From Roseibium sediminis (lineage in GTDB: Bacteria > Pseudomonadota > Alphaproteobacteria > Rhizobiales > Stappiaceae), in NCBI RefSeq assembly GCF_008711325.1, contig NZ_VXDB01000011.1, positions 62,001-126,000 of the forward strand: a DNA stretch of 64,000 bases, read 5' to 3'. The first letter of the stretch is position 1, and each line of letters begins with the position of its first letter. A program made the translations under genes and the position numbers. Shown piece after piece: positions 26,137 to 35,366 of this stretch. The notes under the pieces were generated by a model. That model worked only from the letters and a program-made list of their open reading frames with translations, was not told where the DNA came from and searched no databases.

Positions 26137-28500
26137 ATGGGCGTTGATGGAATTGGCGCACGCGTCTTGCGTAAGGAAGACAAGCGCTTCATCACCGGCA
26201 AGGGCCGGTATACTGACGACATGACAGCCCAGGGCATGGGGTATGCAGCATTTGTGCGGTCCCCGCATGCTCACGCACGGGTTAAATCGATTGATAGCAG
26301 TGCAGCCCTCGACATGCCGGGCGTTGACGCAGTGCTCACCGGTGAGCAGCTCGTCGGCGATGGTATCGGCAACCTGATTTGCGGCTGGATGATCCACTCC
26401 AAGGACGGATCCCCGATGAACATGGGTGCCTGGCGCGCCCTTGAGCCGGAAATCGTTCGCCATGTCGGTCAAGCCGTTGCTGTCGTGATTGCCGACACGC
26501 AAGCACAGGCACGGGATGCTGCCGACGCGGTTGTGGTTGATTATGAAGAGCTCGACGCAGTCGTTGATCCTGTTGCTGCAATGGAAGCAGGCGCCCCTCA
26601 GCTTCACCCGGAAGCTCCGAATAACCTGATCTATGATTGGGAAATCGGTGACGAGACAGCGACGAACGCCGCCTTCGACAATGCGGCCCATGTGACCCGC
26701 ATGGAGATCTACAACAACCGTCTGGTTCCAAATCCGATGGAACCGCGTGCGGCGCTGGCGATCTACGATTCAGCCGAAGAACACCACACGCTCTACACCA
26801 CATCGCAAAACCCGCATGTGGCACGTCTGGTTCTCTCCGCCTTCTACGCCATTGCGCCGGAGCACAAGCTTCGTGTGATAGCACCGGATGTTGGTGGTGG
26901 TTTCGGTTCGAAGATCTACATCTATCCTGAAGAAATGGTCTGCCTGTGGGCTTCCAAGAAGGTGGATCGTCCGGTCAAGTGGGTCTCTGATCGCACCGAG
27001 GCCTTCCTTACGGATGCCCATGGCCGCGATCACCGCTCCGTGGCTGAAATGGCGCTGGATGCGAACAACAATATCACCGGCCTTCGGGTCAAAACGGTTG
27101 CGAACCTCGGCGCCTACATGTCGCTGTTTTCCTCCTCTGTCCCGACCTACCTTTACGCAACGCTTCTGTCGGGCCAGTACAACATCCCGGCGATCCATGC
27201 GAATGTGAAGGCAGTCTATACAAACACGGTGCCGGTAGACGCCTATCGCGGAGCAGGGCGTCCGGAAGCGACCTATCTTGTTGAACGCATGATGGAAACG
27301 GCTGCGCGTGAAGTGGGCATGAGTCCAGCGGATTTCCGCCGCAAGAACTTCATCACCCAGTTCCCGCACCAGACGCCGGTCATCATGTGCTACGACGCTG
27401 GCGACTATAGCGCGACGCTGGATGCAGCCATGAACGCCATCGACTACAGCGGCTTTGCAGCTCGCAAGGCGGAAGCGGCGTCCCGTGGTAAACTGCGCGG
27501 CATCGGCATGTCCTGCTACATCGAGGCTTGCGGCATTGCGCCGTCCGCCGCAGTTGGCTCTCTGGGGGCAGGTGTTGGTCTTTGGGAATCGGCGGAAGTT
27601 CGTGTGAACCCTGTTGGCACCATCGAAGTCCTGACGGGTTCGCACAGTCATGGACAAGGACATGAAACCACCTTCGCACAGCTGATCACCGAACGCTTCG
27701 GTATTGGCAACGATCAGGTGTCCATCGTCCACGGCGACACGGACAAGGTCCAGTTCGGCATGGGGACTTACGGGTCCCGGTCCGGCGCTGTCGGCATGTC
27801 CGCCATTGTGAAGGCTCTGGACAAGGTCGAGGCAAAGGCAAAGAAGATCGCAGCTCATCTGATGGAGGCCTCTGAAGGGGACATCACCATCGAGGGCGGC
27901 GAGCTGAAAGTTGCCGGCACCGACAAGAAGCTGACCTTCACCGAAGTGGCTCTGGCGGCCTATACGGCGCACAACCTGCCTGCAGGCATGGAGCCGGGTC
28001 TGAAGGAAGGCGCGTTCTACGATCCGACGAACTTCACGTTCCCGGCTGGCACCTATATCTGCGAAGTGGAAGTCGACCCGGAAACCGGCAAGACCGAAAT
28101 CATCAACTTCGTGGCAGCCGACGACTTCGGCAAGGTCATCAACCCGATGATCGTGGAAGGCCAGGTGCATGGTGGTCTGACCCAGGGTATCGGTCAGGCG
28201 CTTCTGGAAAATGCAGCCTATGACGAGACCGGTCAGCTTCTGACGGCGTCCTACATGGATTACTGCATGCCGCGTGCCGACGACCTTCCGGCGGAGTTCA
28301 AGCTCTCAACGCATGAAACCCTGTGCCCGGGCAATCCGCTCGGCATGAAAGGGTGCGGTGAAGCCGGTGCGATCGGTTCGCCTCCTGCCGTGATCAACGC
28401 GATTACGGACGCGATCGGCTCAAACGCCCTGTCCATGCCTGCAACGCCTGAAAAAGTCTGGCAGCTCTGCCGGGCTGGCATGCAGCAGGCAGCAGAATAA
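26137..28500 (+). CDS. coxL: Molybdenum hydroxylase large subunit, form II CoxL type
   Basis: A 787-residue catalytic subunit holding the molybdopterin cytosine dinucleotide cofactor. The start at 26137 (MGVDGIGARVLRKEDKRF) follows GGGAGAG; an upstream in-frame ATG at 26122 lacks a site. Residues 369-375 read AYRGAGR, the form II motif; form I CO dehydrogenase has AYxCSFR with the copper-binding cysteine, missing here. The base Glu742 (GCGEAGAIG) is present. Form II proteins are common in marine alphaproteobacteria and many carriers do not oxidise CO, so an aldehyde or other hydroxylase is at least as likely. Its place next to an alcohol dehydrogenase island fits aldehyde oxidation. Confidence 0.93.
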   Translation: MGVDGIGARVLRKEDKRFITGKGRYTDDMTAQGMGYAAFVRSPHAHARVKSIDSSAALDMPGVDAVLTGEQLVGDGIGNLICGWMIHSKDGSPMNMGAWRALEPEIVRHVGQAVAVVIADTQAQARDAADAVVVDYEELDAVVDPVAAMEAGAPQLHPEAPNNLIYDWEIGDETATNAAFDNAAHVTRMEIYNNRLVPNPMEPRAALAIYDSAEEHHTLYTTSQNPHVARLVLSAFYAIAPEHKLRVIAPDVGGGFGSKIYIYPEEMVCLWASKKVDRPVKWVSDRTEAFLTDAHGRDHRSVAEMALDANNNITGLRVKTVANLGAYMSLFSSSVPTYLYATLLSGQYNIPAIHANVKAVYTNTVPVDAYRGAGRPEATYLVERMMETAAREVGMSPADFRRKNFITQFPHQTPVIMCYDAGDYSATLDAAMNAIDYSGFAARKAEAASRGKLRGIGMSCYIEACGIAPSAAVGSLGAGVGLWESAEVRVNPVGTIEVLTGSHSHGQGHETTFAQLITERFGIGNDQVSIVHGDTDKVQFGMGTYGSRSGAVGMSAIVKALDKVEAKAKKIAAHLMEASEGDITIEGGELKVAGTDKKLTFTEVALAAYTAHNLPAGMEPGLKEGAFYDPTNFTFPAGTYICEVEVDPETGKTEIINFVAADDFGKVINPMIVEGQVHGGLTQGIGQALLENAAYDETGQLLTASYMDYCMPRADDLPAEFKLSTHETLCPGNPLGMKGCGEAGAIGSPPAVINAITDAIGSNALSMPATPEKVWQLCRAGMQQAAE

Positions 28501-28600
28501 CCGGCTGATGGCAGACGGTCTGTTCGTCTGCCATTCCAATTGGGATATCCGAACCTGAAACAGGCTTATGCGCTGTCAGGGAAAACGGGAGAGAAACAAA

Positions 28601-29401
28601 ATGTATGAGACGACCTATCACAGAGCCGGTTCTGTGGCCGATGCGGCGGCTCTTCTGGCTAAGGCCGAAGACGCCAAGCTGCTGTCAGGCGGACAGACAC
28701 TGCTACCGACCATGAAACAGCGCCTTGCAGCGCCGAGCGACCTGATCGATGTCAGCCGCATTGCCGAAATGCAGGGCATTACGGACAACGGTGCTTCAAT
28801 CTCCATCGGTGCTGCAACCAAGCATGCGGATGTTGCTGGCTCAACAGTCGTGAAGCAAAAGCTTCCCGGCCTTGCCAAACTGGCTGGCGGCATCGGGGAT
28901 CCGGCAGTTCGGCATATGGGTACGCTCGGCGGTTCGATTTCGAACAACGATCCGGCAGCTGACTATCCGGCAGCCCTGTTGGCGCTCGGGGCAACGATCA
29001 CGACCAGCAAGCGCAGCCTGGCTGCCGACGAGTTCTTCACCGGGCTGTTTGAAACTGCTCTGGATGAAGACGAGATCGTGGTGTCTGTATCGTTCCCGGT
29101 CGCACAAAAATCCGCATACGCGAAATATCCGAACCCAGCATCGCGTTATGCCATGGCGGGGGTGTATGTTGCCAAGATGGGTGACGGATCCGTTCGCGTG
29201 GCAGTGACCGGTGCAGGACAGGGCGGTGTGTTCCGCGTACCCGAGATGGAAACGGCTCTTGCGGGCAATTTCTCTGCAAGTGCGGTTGCCGGTATTTCCG
29301 TTGGTGCAGACAACCTGTTGTCCGATATCCACGGTTCAAACGCCTATCGTGCCAATCTGGTGACGGTCATGGCCAAACGTGCCGTAGAGGCAGCGGGCTA
29401 A
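28601..29401 (+). CDS. coxM: Molybdenum hydroxylase medium subunit, FAD protein (CoxM)
   Basis: A 266-residue FAD-binding subunit. The two FAD motifs are LLSGGQTLLP (about 27-36) and IGDPAVRHMGTLGGSISNNDP (about 98-118). The ATG at 28601 follows GGGAGAG and begins MYETTYHRAGS, normal for CoxM. It lies 100 nt after coxL, so the order is S-L-M, as in form II clusters (form I is usually M-S-L). It receives electrons from the 2Fe-2S subunit. A hairpin terminator follows. Confidence 0.92.
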   Translation: MYETTYHRAGSVADAAALLAKAEDAKLLSGGQTLLPTMKQRLAAPSDLIDVSRIAEMQGITDNGASISIGAATKHADVAGSTVVKQKLPGLAKLAGGIGDPAVRHMGTLGGSISNNDPAADYPAALLALGATITTSKRSLAADEFFTGLFETALDEDEIVVSVSFPVAQKSAYAKYPNPASRYAMAGVYVAKMGDGSVRVAVTGAGQGGVFRVPEMETALAGNFSASAVAGISVGADNLLSDIHGSNAYRANLVTVMAKRAVEAAG

Positions 29402-29436
29402 AACGGGTACCCAAAAGGTTCCTGTGAAGACACAAC

Positions 29437-29460
29437 GGCCGCCATCTGGCGGCCTTTGAC
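29437..29460 (+). terminator. Terminator after coxM
   Basis: Inverted repeat GGCCGCC (29437-29443) / GGCGGCC (29448-29454) with a 4-nt loop, followed by TTTGACTTTTC. It starts 36 nt after the coxM stop. Confidence 0.75.
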
Positions 29461-29634
29461 TTTTCTTCCCACTCGTCTATGTGTTTTGCAACGCTAATTT
29501 TGACAATTGCAGGCAAGTTTCAAGCCTGAATACACGGTTTGTTTTCATCATGTTCCTATTCTGAATAGGCGCTGTTTCTGTCTTGCAACCCAGAAACAGG
29601 ACGATCGGAAAAACCGGGACAGAACTGGACACCC

Positions 29635-31383
29635 ATGCATAACAATGCAGAGCGACATCGGCGGACTGCAGGCTCACCATCAGAAGATCCTGTAGCGCAG
29701 GCGTTTCGCCCGGTTAAATCCGCCTTTTGGGCCGTCGGCCTGTTCAGCTTCCTGATCAACATTCTCATGCTGACCGGTCCGGTCTTCATGCTGCAGGTCT
29801 ATGATCGAGTTCTGGCGAGCGGATCAGTGCCGACACTGGTGGTCATCGCCGGCCTCGCAATCGTCCTGTATGCGTTCTACGGAATTCTAGAAGGTCTGCG
29901 CAGCCGTATTTTGGCCCGCATTGGCCAGCGCGTCGACGCTCGTCTGTCACCGCTGGTGTATCGACTATCCAGTCTGCTGCCCGTCCGGATGGGAAAGGCG
30001 GCGGCCCGCATTCGCCTCGTGCAGGATCTGGATGCCGTTCGAAACTTCCTGTCAGGCCCAGGGCCTGCGGCAATCTTCGATCTTCCGTGGCTTCCTTTCT
30101 ATCTGGGCATCGTTTTTCTGTTCCATCCGGTTTTGGGCATGGTTGGCCTTGGGGGGGCGGTGCTTATCTGTATCCTGATCTGGCTCAACGAGTACCTGAG
30201 CCAGAAACCGGCACAGGAAGCCAACCAGCATTCAGGGCGACGCTTGGCAGATGTTGAAGCCGGTCAACGAAACTCCGAAGTCATTGCGGCCATGGGCATG
30301 GACCATGCGCTGACTCAAAAATGGGACGAGCAAAACGCCGGTTATCTGGAAACACAACGGCTGGCTTCTGACCGCACAGGGCTATTCGGAACGCTGATCA
30401 AGACCATCCGCTTTGTTCTCCAGTCTGCGATTCTCGGCGTGGGGGCCTGGCTCGCTATCAAGCAGGAAATCACTCCAGGCGTCATGATTGCGGCGTCCAT
30501 CATGACTTCTCGGGCCTTGTCGCCCATCGAAGCAGCCGTTGCGCAGTGGCGCGGATTTGTAGCCTGCCGTCAGGCCCTTGTTCGTCTTCGCCAAATTCTT
30601 GGGCAAGTGGCCGGTTCGCTTGACGGCGCATCCTTCGAATTGCCGTTGCCAACACGAAAAATCGATGTTGAGCAAGTCAGTTGCGGCCCGCTTGGTGAGC
30701 CGCTTCCTTATGTCAACGGTGTCCACTTTTCGCTGGAAGCGGGCGATGGCCTCGGCATCATAGGCCCCTCCGGTTCGGGCAAGTCCACTCTTGCAAGAGC
30801 TCTTGTCGGGATTTCTCCAACCTTGCGGGGCGCTGTCCGCTATGACGGAGCCGAGATAAACCAGTTTTCGCCGGAGCGGCGGGGTGAGTTCATCGGCTAT
30901 CTACCGCAGGACCTTCAGCTGTTTGACGGAACAATTGCCGATAATATCGCTCGGTTCAGACCGGACAAGTCGACAGAGAAGATCATCGAGGCGGCGGAAC
31001 TGGCAGATGTGCACAAGCTGATCGTTTCCCTCCCGGAAGGGTACAACACCGTTATTGGTCGGGCAGGGCGCGCATTGTCGGCCGGGCAAAAGCAGCGCAT
31101 TGCCCTAGCAAGAGCACTCTATGGCGATCCGTTTCTAGTGGTTCTGGACGAACCCAATTCCAATCTGGATGCAGAAGGTGAAGCGGCGTTGACGGCGGCC
31201 ATCAAGGCCATGCGCAACAAGGGATCCATCGTGGTAGTAATCGCCCATCGACCCAGTGCCATCGCCACCGTTGACAAGATCCTGTGCCTGACGGAAGGAC
31301 GGATGGCAGCCTTCGGACCTAAGGACGAAGCTCTGAAGCAGGTCGTAAAACCTGTTCCGACGACGATTGGAGCAAAGTTTTGA
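29635..31383 (+). CDS. Type I secretion ABC transporter, PrtD/HlyB class
   Basis: A 582-residue fused membrane/ATPase protein that exports unfolded substrates from cytoplasm to outside with a membrane fusion protein and TolC. About six helices occupy residues 25-310 (no C39 peptidase or C39-like domain precedes them, as in PrtD). The ATPase has Walker A GPSGSGKST at 377-385, signature LSAGQ and Walker B VVLDEP, so it should be active. The ATG at 29635 has only a weak ribosome site. The next gene overlaps by 4 nt. No RTX-repeat substrate gene is adjacent, so the cargo lies elsewhere; TolC is also not in the window. Confidence 0.9.
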   Translation: MHNNAERHRRTAGSPSEDPVAQAFRPVKSAFWAVGLFSFLINILMLTGPVFMLQVYDRVLASGSVPTLVVIAGLAIVLYAFYGILEGLRSRILARIGQRVDARLSPLVYRLSSLLPVRMGKAAARIRLVQDLDAVRNFLSGPGPAAIFDLPWLPFYLGIVFLFHPVLGMVGLGGAVLICILIWLNEYLSQKPAQEANQHSGRRLADVEAGQRNSEVIAAMGMDHALTQKWDEQNAGYLETQRLASDRTGLFGTLIKTIRFVLQSAILGVGAWLAIKQEITPGVMIAASIMTSRALSPIEAAVAQWRGFVACRQALVRLRQILGQVAGSLDGASFELPLPTRKIDVEQVSCGPLGEPLPYVNGVHFSLEAGDGLGIIGPSGSGKSTLARALVGISPTLRGAVRYDGAEINQFSPERRGEFIGYLPQDLQLFDGTIADNIARFRPDKSTEKIIEAAELADVHKLIVSLPEGYNTVIGRAGRALSAGQKQRIALARALYGDPFLVVLDEPNSNLDAEGEAALTAAIKAMRNKGSIVVVIAHRPSAIATVDKILCLTEGRMAAFGPKDEALKQVVKPVPTTIGAKF

Positions 31384-32711
31384 CCCGATCTGACGAACAA
31401 AGGTCTGCGGCAGCCCATTCCATGGAGACTGTCAGCGACGCTTCCCTTCGCAAAAGCATTCGCAAACACATCCTCATTTCGTCGGTGATTGCCATTGCCA
31501 TAACAGCCGGCATTGGTGGTTGGTCGGCGGTCGCCCAGATCTCGGGCGCCATCGTTTCCTCCGGAACGGTTGTGGTGGAAACCAACACGAAACAGGTCCA
31601 ACACCGTGAAGGTGGGATCGTCAAGGATATCCGCGTCCAGAACGGGGACACAGTTCAGGCTGGCGATTTGCTGCTGCGGCTGGATGATACCGTCACGCGC
31701 GCAAATCTTTCGGTCATTACCAAACAGTTGCGTGAGTTGACGGCACAGGAAGCGCGTCTGGTTGCAGAACGCGATGACCTTGAAGAAATCAACTTCGACG
31801 AGAGTGTCGAAAAGGGCAATATTGAACTGGGGCAGGCGCAGCTGATGACGGCCCGACGCGAGAGCGTGGCAGGGCGCAAGAACCAGCTGGAAGAGCAAAT
31901 TCGCCAGTTCGACAAGCAGATCGAAGGACTGACAGCACAGCTCCAGGCCAAGACTACCGAGATTGATCTGGTCGATGAAGAGTTGGCCGATCTGTCCGAC
32001 CTGTTGACGAAGAACCTCGTTTCAAAAAGCCGTGTGACTTCCTTGCGTCGTGAACGGGCCCGCCTCCAGGGGGAGTTTGGAGAGTTCCTTTCGCAAATCG
32101 CGCGGTCCGAACAGGCGATCAGCGAGCGCCGGGTGCAGATCCTCCAGATCGAGGATAGCTACAGGGCGGAAGTGTTGGAGCAGCTGCAGAATGTCCGCTC
32201 CGAAATTGCCCGTCTGCAGGAGCAGAGAATTGCCGCCGAAGATGAACTGACGCGCGTGGATATTCGTGCACCTCAGACCGGTTACGTGCACCAGTTGGCC
32301 GTTCATACAATCGGCGGCGTTGTGGCACCGGGCGAAACCGTAATGGTCATTGTCCCTCAGGAAGACAAGCTGATCATCGAGACCCAGGTTCGGCCCGTAG
32401 ATATTGACCAGCTTGCAGCTGGCCAAAAGGCGAGTGTTCGGTTCCCGAGCTTTGACCAACGCACCACCCCGGAACTCGACGCTGAACTTCTTACGGTTTC
32501 AGCCGATCTGATCGTCGACGAACGTTCGGGCGCGAGCTTCTATACCGCACGCCTGATCATTCCCGAAGATGAGCTGGAAAAGCTGGATGGAAAAGTTCTG
32601 GTGCCCGGAATGCCCGTCGAAGCGTTCATGAAAACCGGCGAGCGAACCGTCCTCAGCTATCTGGTGAAACCGGTGGTCGACCAGATTGCGCATGCCATGC
32701 GGGAGCGCTGA
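31380..32711 (+). CDS. Type I secretion membrane fusion protein, HlyD/PrtE class
   Basis: A 443-residue periplasmic adaptor. One transmembrane helix lies near 30-52, followed by a split lipoyl/barrel-sandwich domain and a long coiled coil (about 105-290) that should contact TolC, then a beta-barrel domain. The TTG start at 31380 overlaps the stop of the ABC gene (TTGA) and has GGAG 9 nt upstream; an in-frame ATG at 31422 would shorten the cytoplasmic tail. It functions with the overlapping upstream gene. Confidence 0.9.
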   Translation: MTRSDEQRSAAAHSMETVSDASLRKSIRKHILISSVIAIAITAGIGGWSAVAQISGAIVSSGTVVVETNTKQVQHREGGIVKDIRVQNGDTVQAGDLLLRLDDTVTRANLSVITKQLRELTAQEARLVAERDDLEEINFDESVEKGNIELGQAQLMTARRESVAGRKNQLEEQIRQFDKQIEGLTAQLQAKTTEIDLVDEELADLSDLLTKNLVSKSRVTSLRRERARLQGEFGEFLSQIARSEQAISERRVQILQIEDSYRAEVLEQLQNVRSEIARLQEQRIAAEDELTRVDIRAPQTGYVHQLAVHTIGGVVAPGETVMVIVPQEDKLIIETQVRPVDIDQLAAGQKASVRFPSFDQRTTPELDAELLTVSADLIVDERSGASFYTARLIIPEDELEKLDGKVLVPGMPVEAFMKTGERTVLSYLVKPVVDQIAHAMRER

Positions 32712-32720
32712 GCGCGACTA

Positions 32721-32826
32721 TAGAGCACGTCTCGTATTCACTGAATCACTCGACGTGCTCTAAATATTTGATTTGGCACATTTCCTGACGGCGAACCGGT
32801 ATCCACTTCGCCTGGAAATGCTTTAA
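32721..32826. repeat. Rhizobiales-type palindromic intergenic repeat (RIME-like)
   Basis: An 11-bp perfect inverted repeat TAGAGCACGTC (32721-32731) / GACGTGCTCTA (32752-32762) encloses a second small palindrome (ATTCACTGAAT). It is followed by a conserved-looking right part with AACCGGTATCCACTTCGCC and a TGCTTTA end. The pattern of GAGCA...TGCTCTA plus CCGGTxTCCACTT matches intergenic palindromic elements I know from Rhizobiales. Its right end supplies the moeA stop codon (TAA on the minus strand, 32823-32825). The hairpin may also end transcription of the secretion operon. Confidence 0.65.
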
Positions 32827-34028
32827 AGCTTCAGGATTTTGACCGTCGCGCCTGCGTCGAGGGCGGGGGCGTGTGGTGGGCGGATAATCAGGGCACCTGA
32901 GTCCGCCAGAAGCCGCAGCATGGAACTATCCTGACGCTCGAACGGGGTAGCAACTGCACGACCGCTTTCATCGAATTCGAGCCGCGCGCGGATATAGTCC
33001 TGACGACGGTCGTTTTCTTTCAAGGCAGCGCCAAGTATGGCGTCAGTTTCATCATCGCGCGGTGCGATATCTCCAAGCATACGGGCGAGCAGCGGTTTCA
33101 GGAAAAGCAAGCTGCAGACCAGACTTGAGACCGGGTTGCCCGGCAACCCGAGAACTTTGGTTTGTCCGAGTTTACCGGCCATCAAGGGTTTTCCGGGGCG
33201 CATCGCAATACGCCAGAACGCCAGATCCATGCCCTGATCGCCCAGGACATCCTGAACAAGGTCGTGGTCCCCAACGGAGGCGCCGCCAAGGGTGACCAGA
33301 ATGTCGACTTTCGCTTGGACTGCCTTTGAAACCAATCCGGCCATGACCACGGGATCATCGGGCGAAATGCCGAGATCGAGAACCTCTCCGCCACAATCTT
33401 CCACCAGACCTGCAACACCCAGATGATTAGACGCGATGATCTGGTCCGGGCCGGGATTGCCTCCGGGGCGAACGAGCTCGTCACCCGTTGCCAGAATCGC
33501 GACAACAGGTTTGCGCACAACAGGAAGCTCGGCGTGGTTCATGGCAGCGGCGAGTGCCAGGTCACGGTAATTGAGTTTCTTTCCGGCAGAGAGAAGTGTT
33601 TGTCCCTCGGAAAAATCCAGTCCGGCAGGACGCACAAAGGCACCCGCTTTTGGAGGTTCGATCACGGAAATCGAATCTTCGCTGCGGTGGGCATTCTCCT
33701 GAATAAGAATGCTGTCGCAGCCATCCGGCACAGGCGCACCGGTAAAGATCCGCACCGCTTCGCCTTTGGAAACAAAGCCCTTGAAAGAATGCCCTGCCGG
33801 AGCTTCGCCAATCACCTTGAGTTCAGCACCCGCGTGAGCGGCATCTTCAGCACGAACAGCATATCCGTCCATGGCCGAGGCAGCAAAGGGAGGCTGGGTG
33901 CGCGATGCGGTGACGTCCTGCGCAAGAATGCGGTGGTTCGCCTTTTCAAGGGGAACCATTTCGGTGTCCCGTCTATCTACGTCCTGCAACAGAAGGGCGA
34001 GCGCGTCCGCAATCGGCATCAGGCTCAT
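32823..34028 (-). CDS. moeA: Molybdopterin molybdenumtransferase MoeA
   Basis: A 401-residue cytosolic enzyme that inserts molybdate into adenylated molybdopterin, the last common step of molybdenum cofactor synthesis. Visible are QPPFAASAMDGYAVRAED (about 44-61), the MoCF-binding core with LVTLGGASVGDHDLV and a PGKPLMAGKLG segment, and the C-terminal beta domain. Length is normal. The gene follows moaC by 3 nt in the leftward ppiD-trpD-trpC-moaC-moeA group. The product would supply the cofactor to the coxL hydroxylase of this window, after cytosine addition by genes not seen here. Confidence 0.95.
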   Translation of the reverse strand: MSLMPIADALALLLQDVDRRDTEMVPLEKANHRILAQDVTASRTQPPFAASAMDGYAVRAEDAAHAGAELKVIGEAPAGHSFKGFVSKGEAVRIFTGAPVPDGCDSILIQENAHRSEDSISVIEPPKAGAFVRPAGLDFSEGQTLLSAGKKLNYRDLALAAAMNHAELPVVRKPVVAILATGDELVRPGGNPGPDQIIASNHLGVAGLVEDCGGEVLDLGISPDDPVVMAGLVSKAVQAKVDILVTLGGASVGDHDLVQDVLGDQGMDLAFWRIAMRPGKPLMAGKLGQTKVLGLPGNPVSSLVCSLLFLKPLLARMLGDIAPRDDETDAILGAALKENDRRQDYIRARLEFDESGRAVATPFERQDSSMLRLLADSGALIIRPPHAPALDAGATVKILKL

Positions 34029-34031
34029 GGG

Positions 34032-34547
34032 TCAGGTTCCCAAGCCGCCAACAGGTGCAGCGTCGTCCTTGTGCCAGTGGCCCGACTTGCCACCCTTTTT
34101 CTCTACCAGACGGATTTCACCGATTTCCATGAAACGATCGACCGCCTTGGCCATGTCATAGACCGTGAGGCAGGCAATGCTGCATGCGGTGAGCGCTTCC
34201 ATTTCGACCCCGGTCTGCCCGCTGACCTTGGTTGTCGCCAGCACGCGAATGCCCGGCAGGGACTCATCGACTTCCAGATCGATCGATACCTTGCTCAGCA
34301 TCAGGGGATGGCAAAGCGGAATAAGCTCGTGCGTCTTTTTGGCAGCCATGATCCCGGCAAGGCGGGCAGTGCCCAAAACATCACCCTTTTTGGCATTGCC
34401 GGACTGAATAAGCGCCAGCGTCTCCGGCAACATCTTGATGCGGCCTTCGGCAGTCGCCACGCGGGACGTGACATCTTTTTCGGAGACGTCGACCATGTTG
34501 GCAGCGCCCGAAGAATCGATATGCGTGAGTTTCGGGTCGCCGGTCAT
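34032..34547 (-). CDS. moaC: Cyclic pyranopterin monophosphate synthase MoaC
   Basis: A 171-residue enzyme, hexameric in its family, that makes cyclic pyranopterin monophosphate in molybdenum cofactor synthesis. It carries the family stretches [21 protein letters not shown] (with the conserved Lys and His residues) and [24 protein letters not shown]. It starts 3 nt after trpC and ends 3 nt before moeA. The moaA partner is not in the window. Confidence 0.96.
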   Translation of the reverse strand: MTGDPKLTHIDSSGAANMVDVSEKDVTSRVATAEGRIKMLPETLALIQSGNAKKGDVLGTARLAGIMAAKKTHELIPLCHPLMLSKVSIDLEVDESLPGIRVLATTKVSGQTGVEMEALTACSIACLTVYDMAKAVDRFMEIGEIRLVEKKGGKSGHWHKDDAAPVGGLGT

Positions 34548-34550
34548 GGG

Positions 34551-35363
34551 TTATTCCGCTGCAGCCGATGTCTGTTTTGCCAGCAGTGTCCGCGTTGCCG
34601 CTTCAACATCGTCCTGACGCATCAGGCTTTCGCCAATGAGGAAGGTGGAGATCCCGACCGCCGTCATGCGGGTAAGGTCAGCTGGTGTGAAGAGGCCGGA
34701 TTCGCCGACAATAATCCGCTCCTGCGGGATCATGGGCGCCAGCGTCTCACTGGTTTCAAGCCGTGTCTCGAAGGTCTTCAGATTGCGGTTGTTGATGCCA
34801 AGAAGCCGTGACTTCAGCTTCAGGGCCCGTTCGAGTTCTTCCGCGTCATGAACTTCCAGAAGAACATCCATGCCGAGCTCGAAGGCCGTCTCTTCCAACG
34901 CCTGTGCAGTCGCATCGTCCACTGCAGCGAGAATGATCAGGATGCAATCCGCACCCCAGGCACGAGCTTCGTAGACCTGATAGGTCTCATAAAGAAAGTC
35001 CTTGCGCAGGGCAGGAAGCGAAACCGCATCACGCGCTGCCCCAAGAAACTCCGGCTTTCCCTGAAAGGACGGAGTATCCGTCAGAACCGACAAGCAGGCG
35101 GCACCACCAGCTTCATAGGCGCGAGCGAGCGCGGGTGGATCGAAATCCGCACGGATCAGGCCCTTCGACGGGCTGGCCTTCTTGATTTCGGCTATCAGCG
35201 CATAGTCACCGGCAGCAAGCTTGGCCTCGATCGCCTTTTGAAACCCGCGGCAGGGAGCAATATCCAAGATACGCGCCTTGAGGTCTTCAAGGGAAACATT
35301 CGCCTTTGCAGCTGCGATTTCCTCGCGCTTGTAGGCTTCGATTTTCTTCAGGATATCAGCCAT
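34551..35363 (-). CDS. trpC: Indole-3-glycerol phosphate synthase TrpC
   Basis: A 270-residue TIM-barrel enzyme that closes the indole ring in tryptophan synthesis. Catalytic stretches are [10 protein letters not shown] (Glu and Lys, about 58-67), [13 protein letters not shown] and [11 protein letters not shown]. It is a stand-alone TrpC without fused TrpF. Placed between trpD and moaC with 3-nt gaps on both sides. Confidence 0.96.
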   Translation of the reverse strand: MADILKKIEAYKREEIAAAKANVSLEDLKARILDIAPCRGFQKAIEAKLAAGDYALIAEIKKASPSKGLIRADFDPPALARAYEAGGAACLSVLTDTPSFQGKPEFLGAARDAVSLPALRKDFLYETYQVYEARAWGADCILIILAAVDDATAQALEETAFELGMDVLLEVHDAEELERALKLKSRLLGINNRNLKTFETRLETSETLAPMIPQERIIVGESGLFTPADLTRMTAVGISTFLIGESLMRQDDVEAATRTLLAKQTSAAAE

Positions 35364-35366
35364 GTC

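Noticed and set aside
26770..28170. A very long open frame antisense to coxL
   Set aside because: It is the shadow of a codon-biased GC-rich gene; coxL is unambiguous with all active-site motifs.
26137..28500. CoxL as a form I, bona fide CO dehydrogenase
   Set aside because: The AYxCSFR motif with the copper-binding Cys is absent; AYRGAGR marks form II.
33423..34811. A long frame antisense to moeA, moaC and trpC
   Set aside because: It crosses three well-identified genes and has no recognisable domain.
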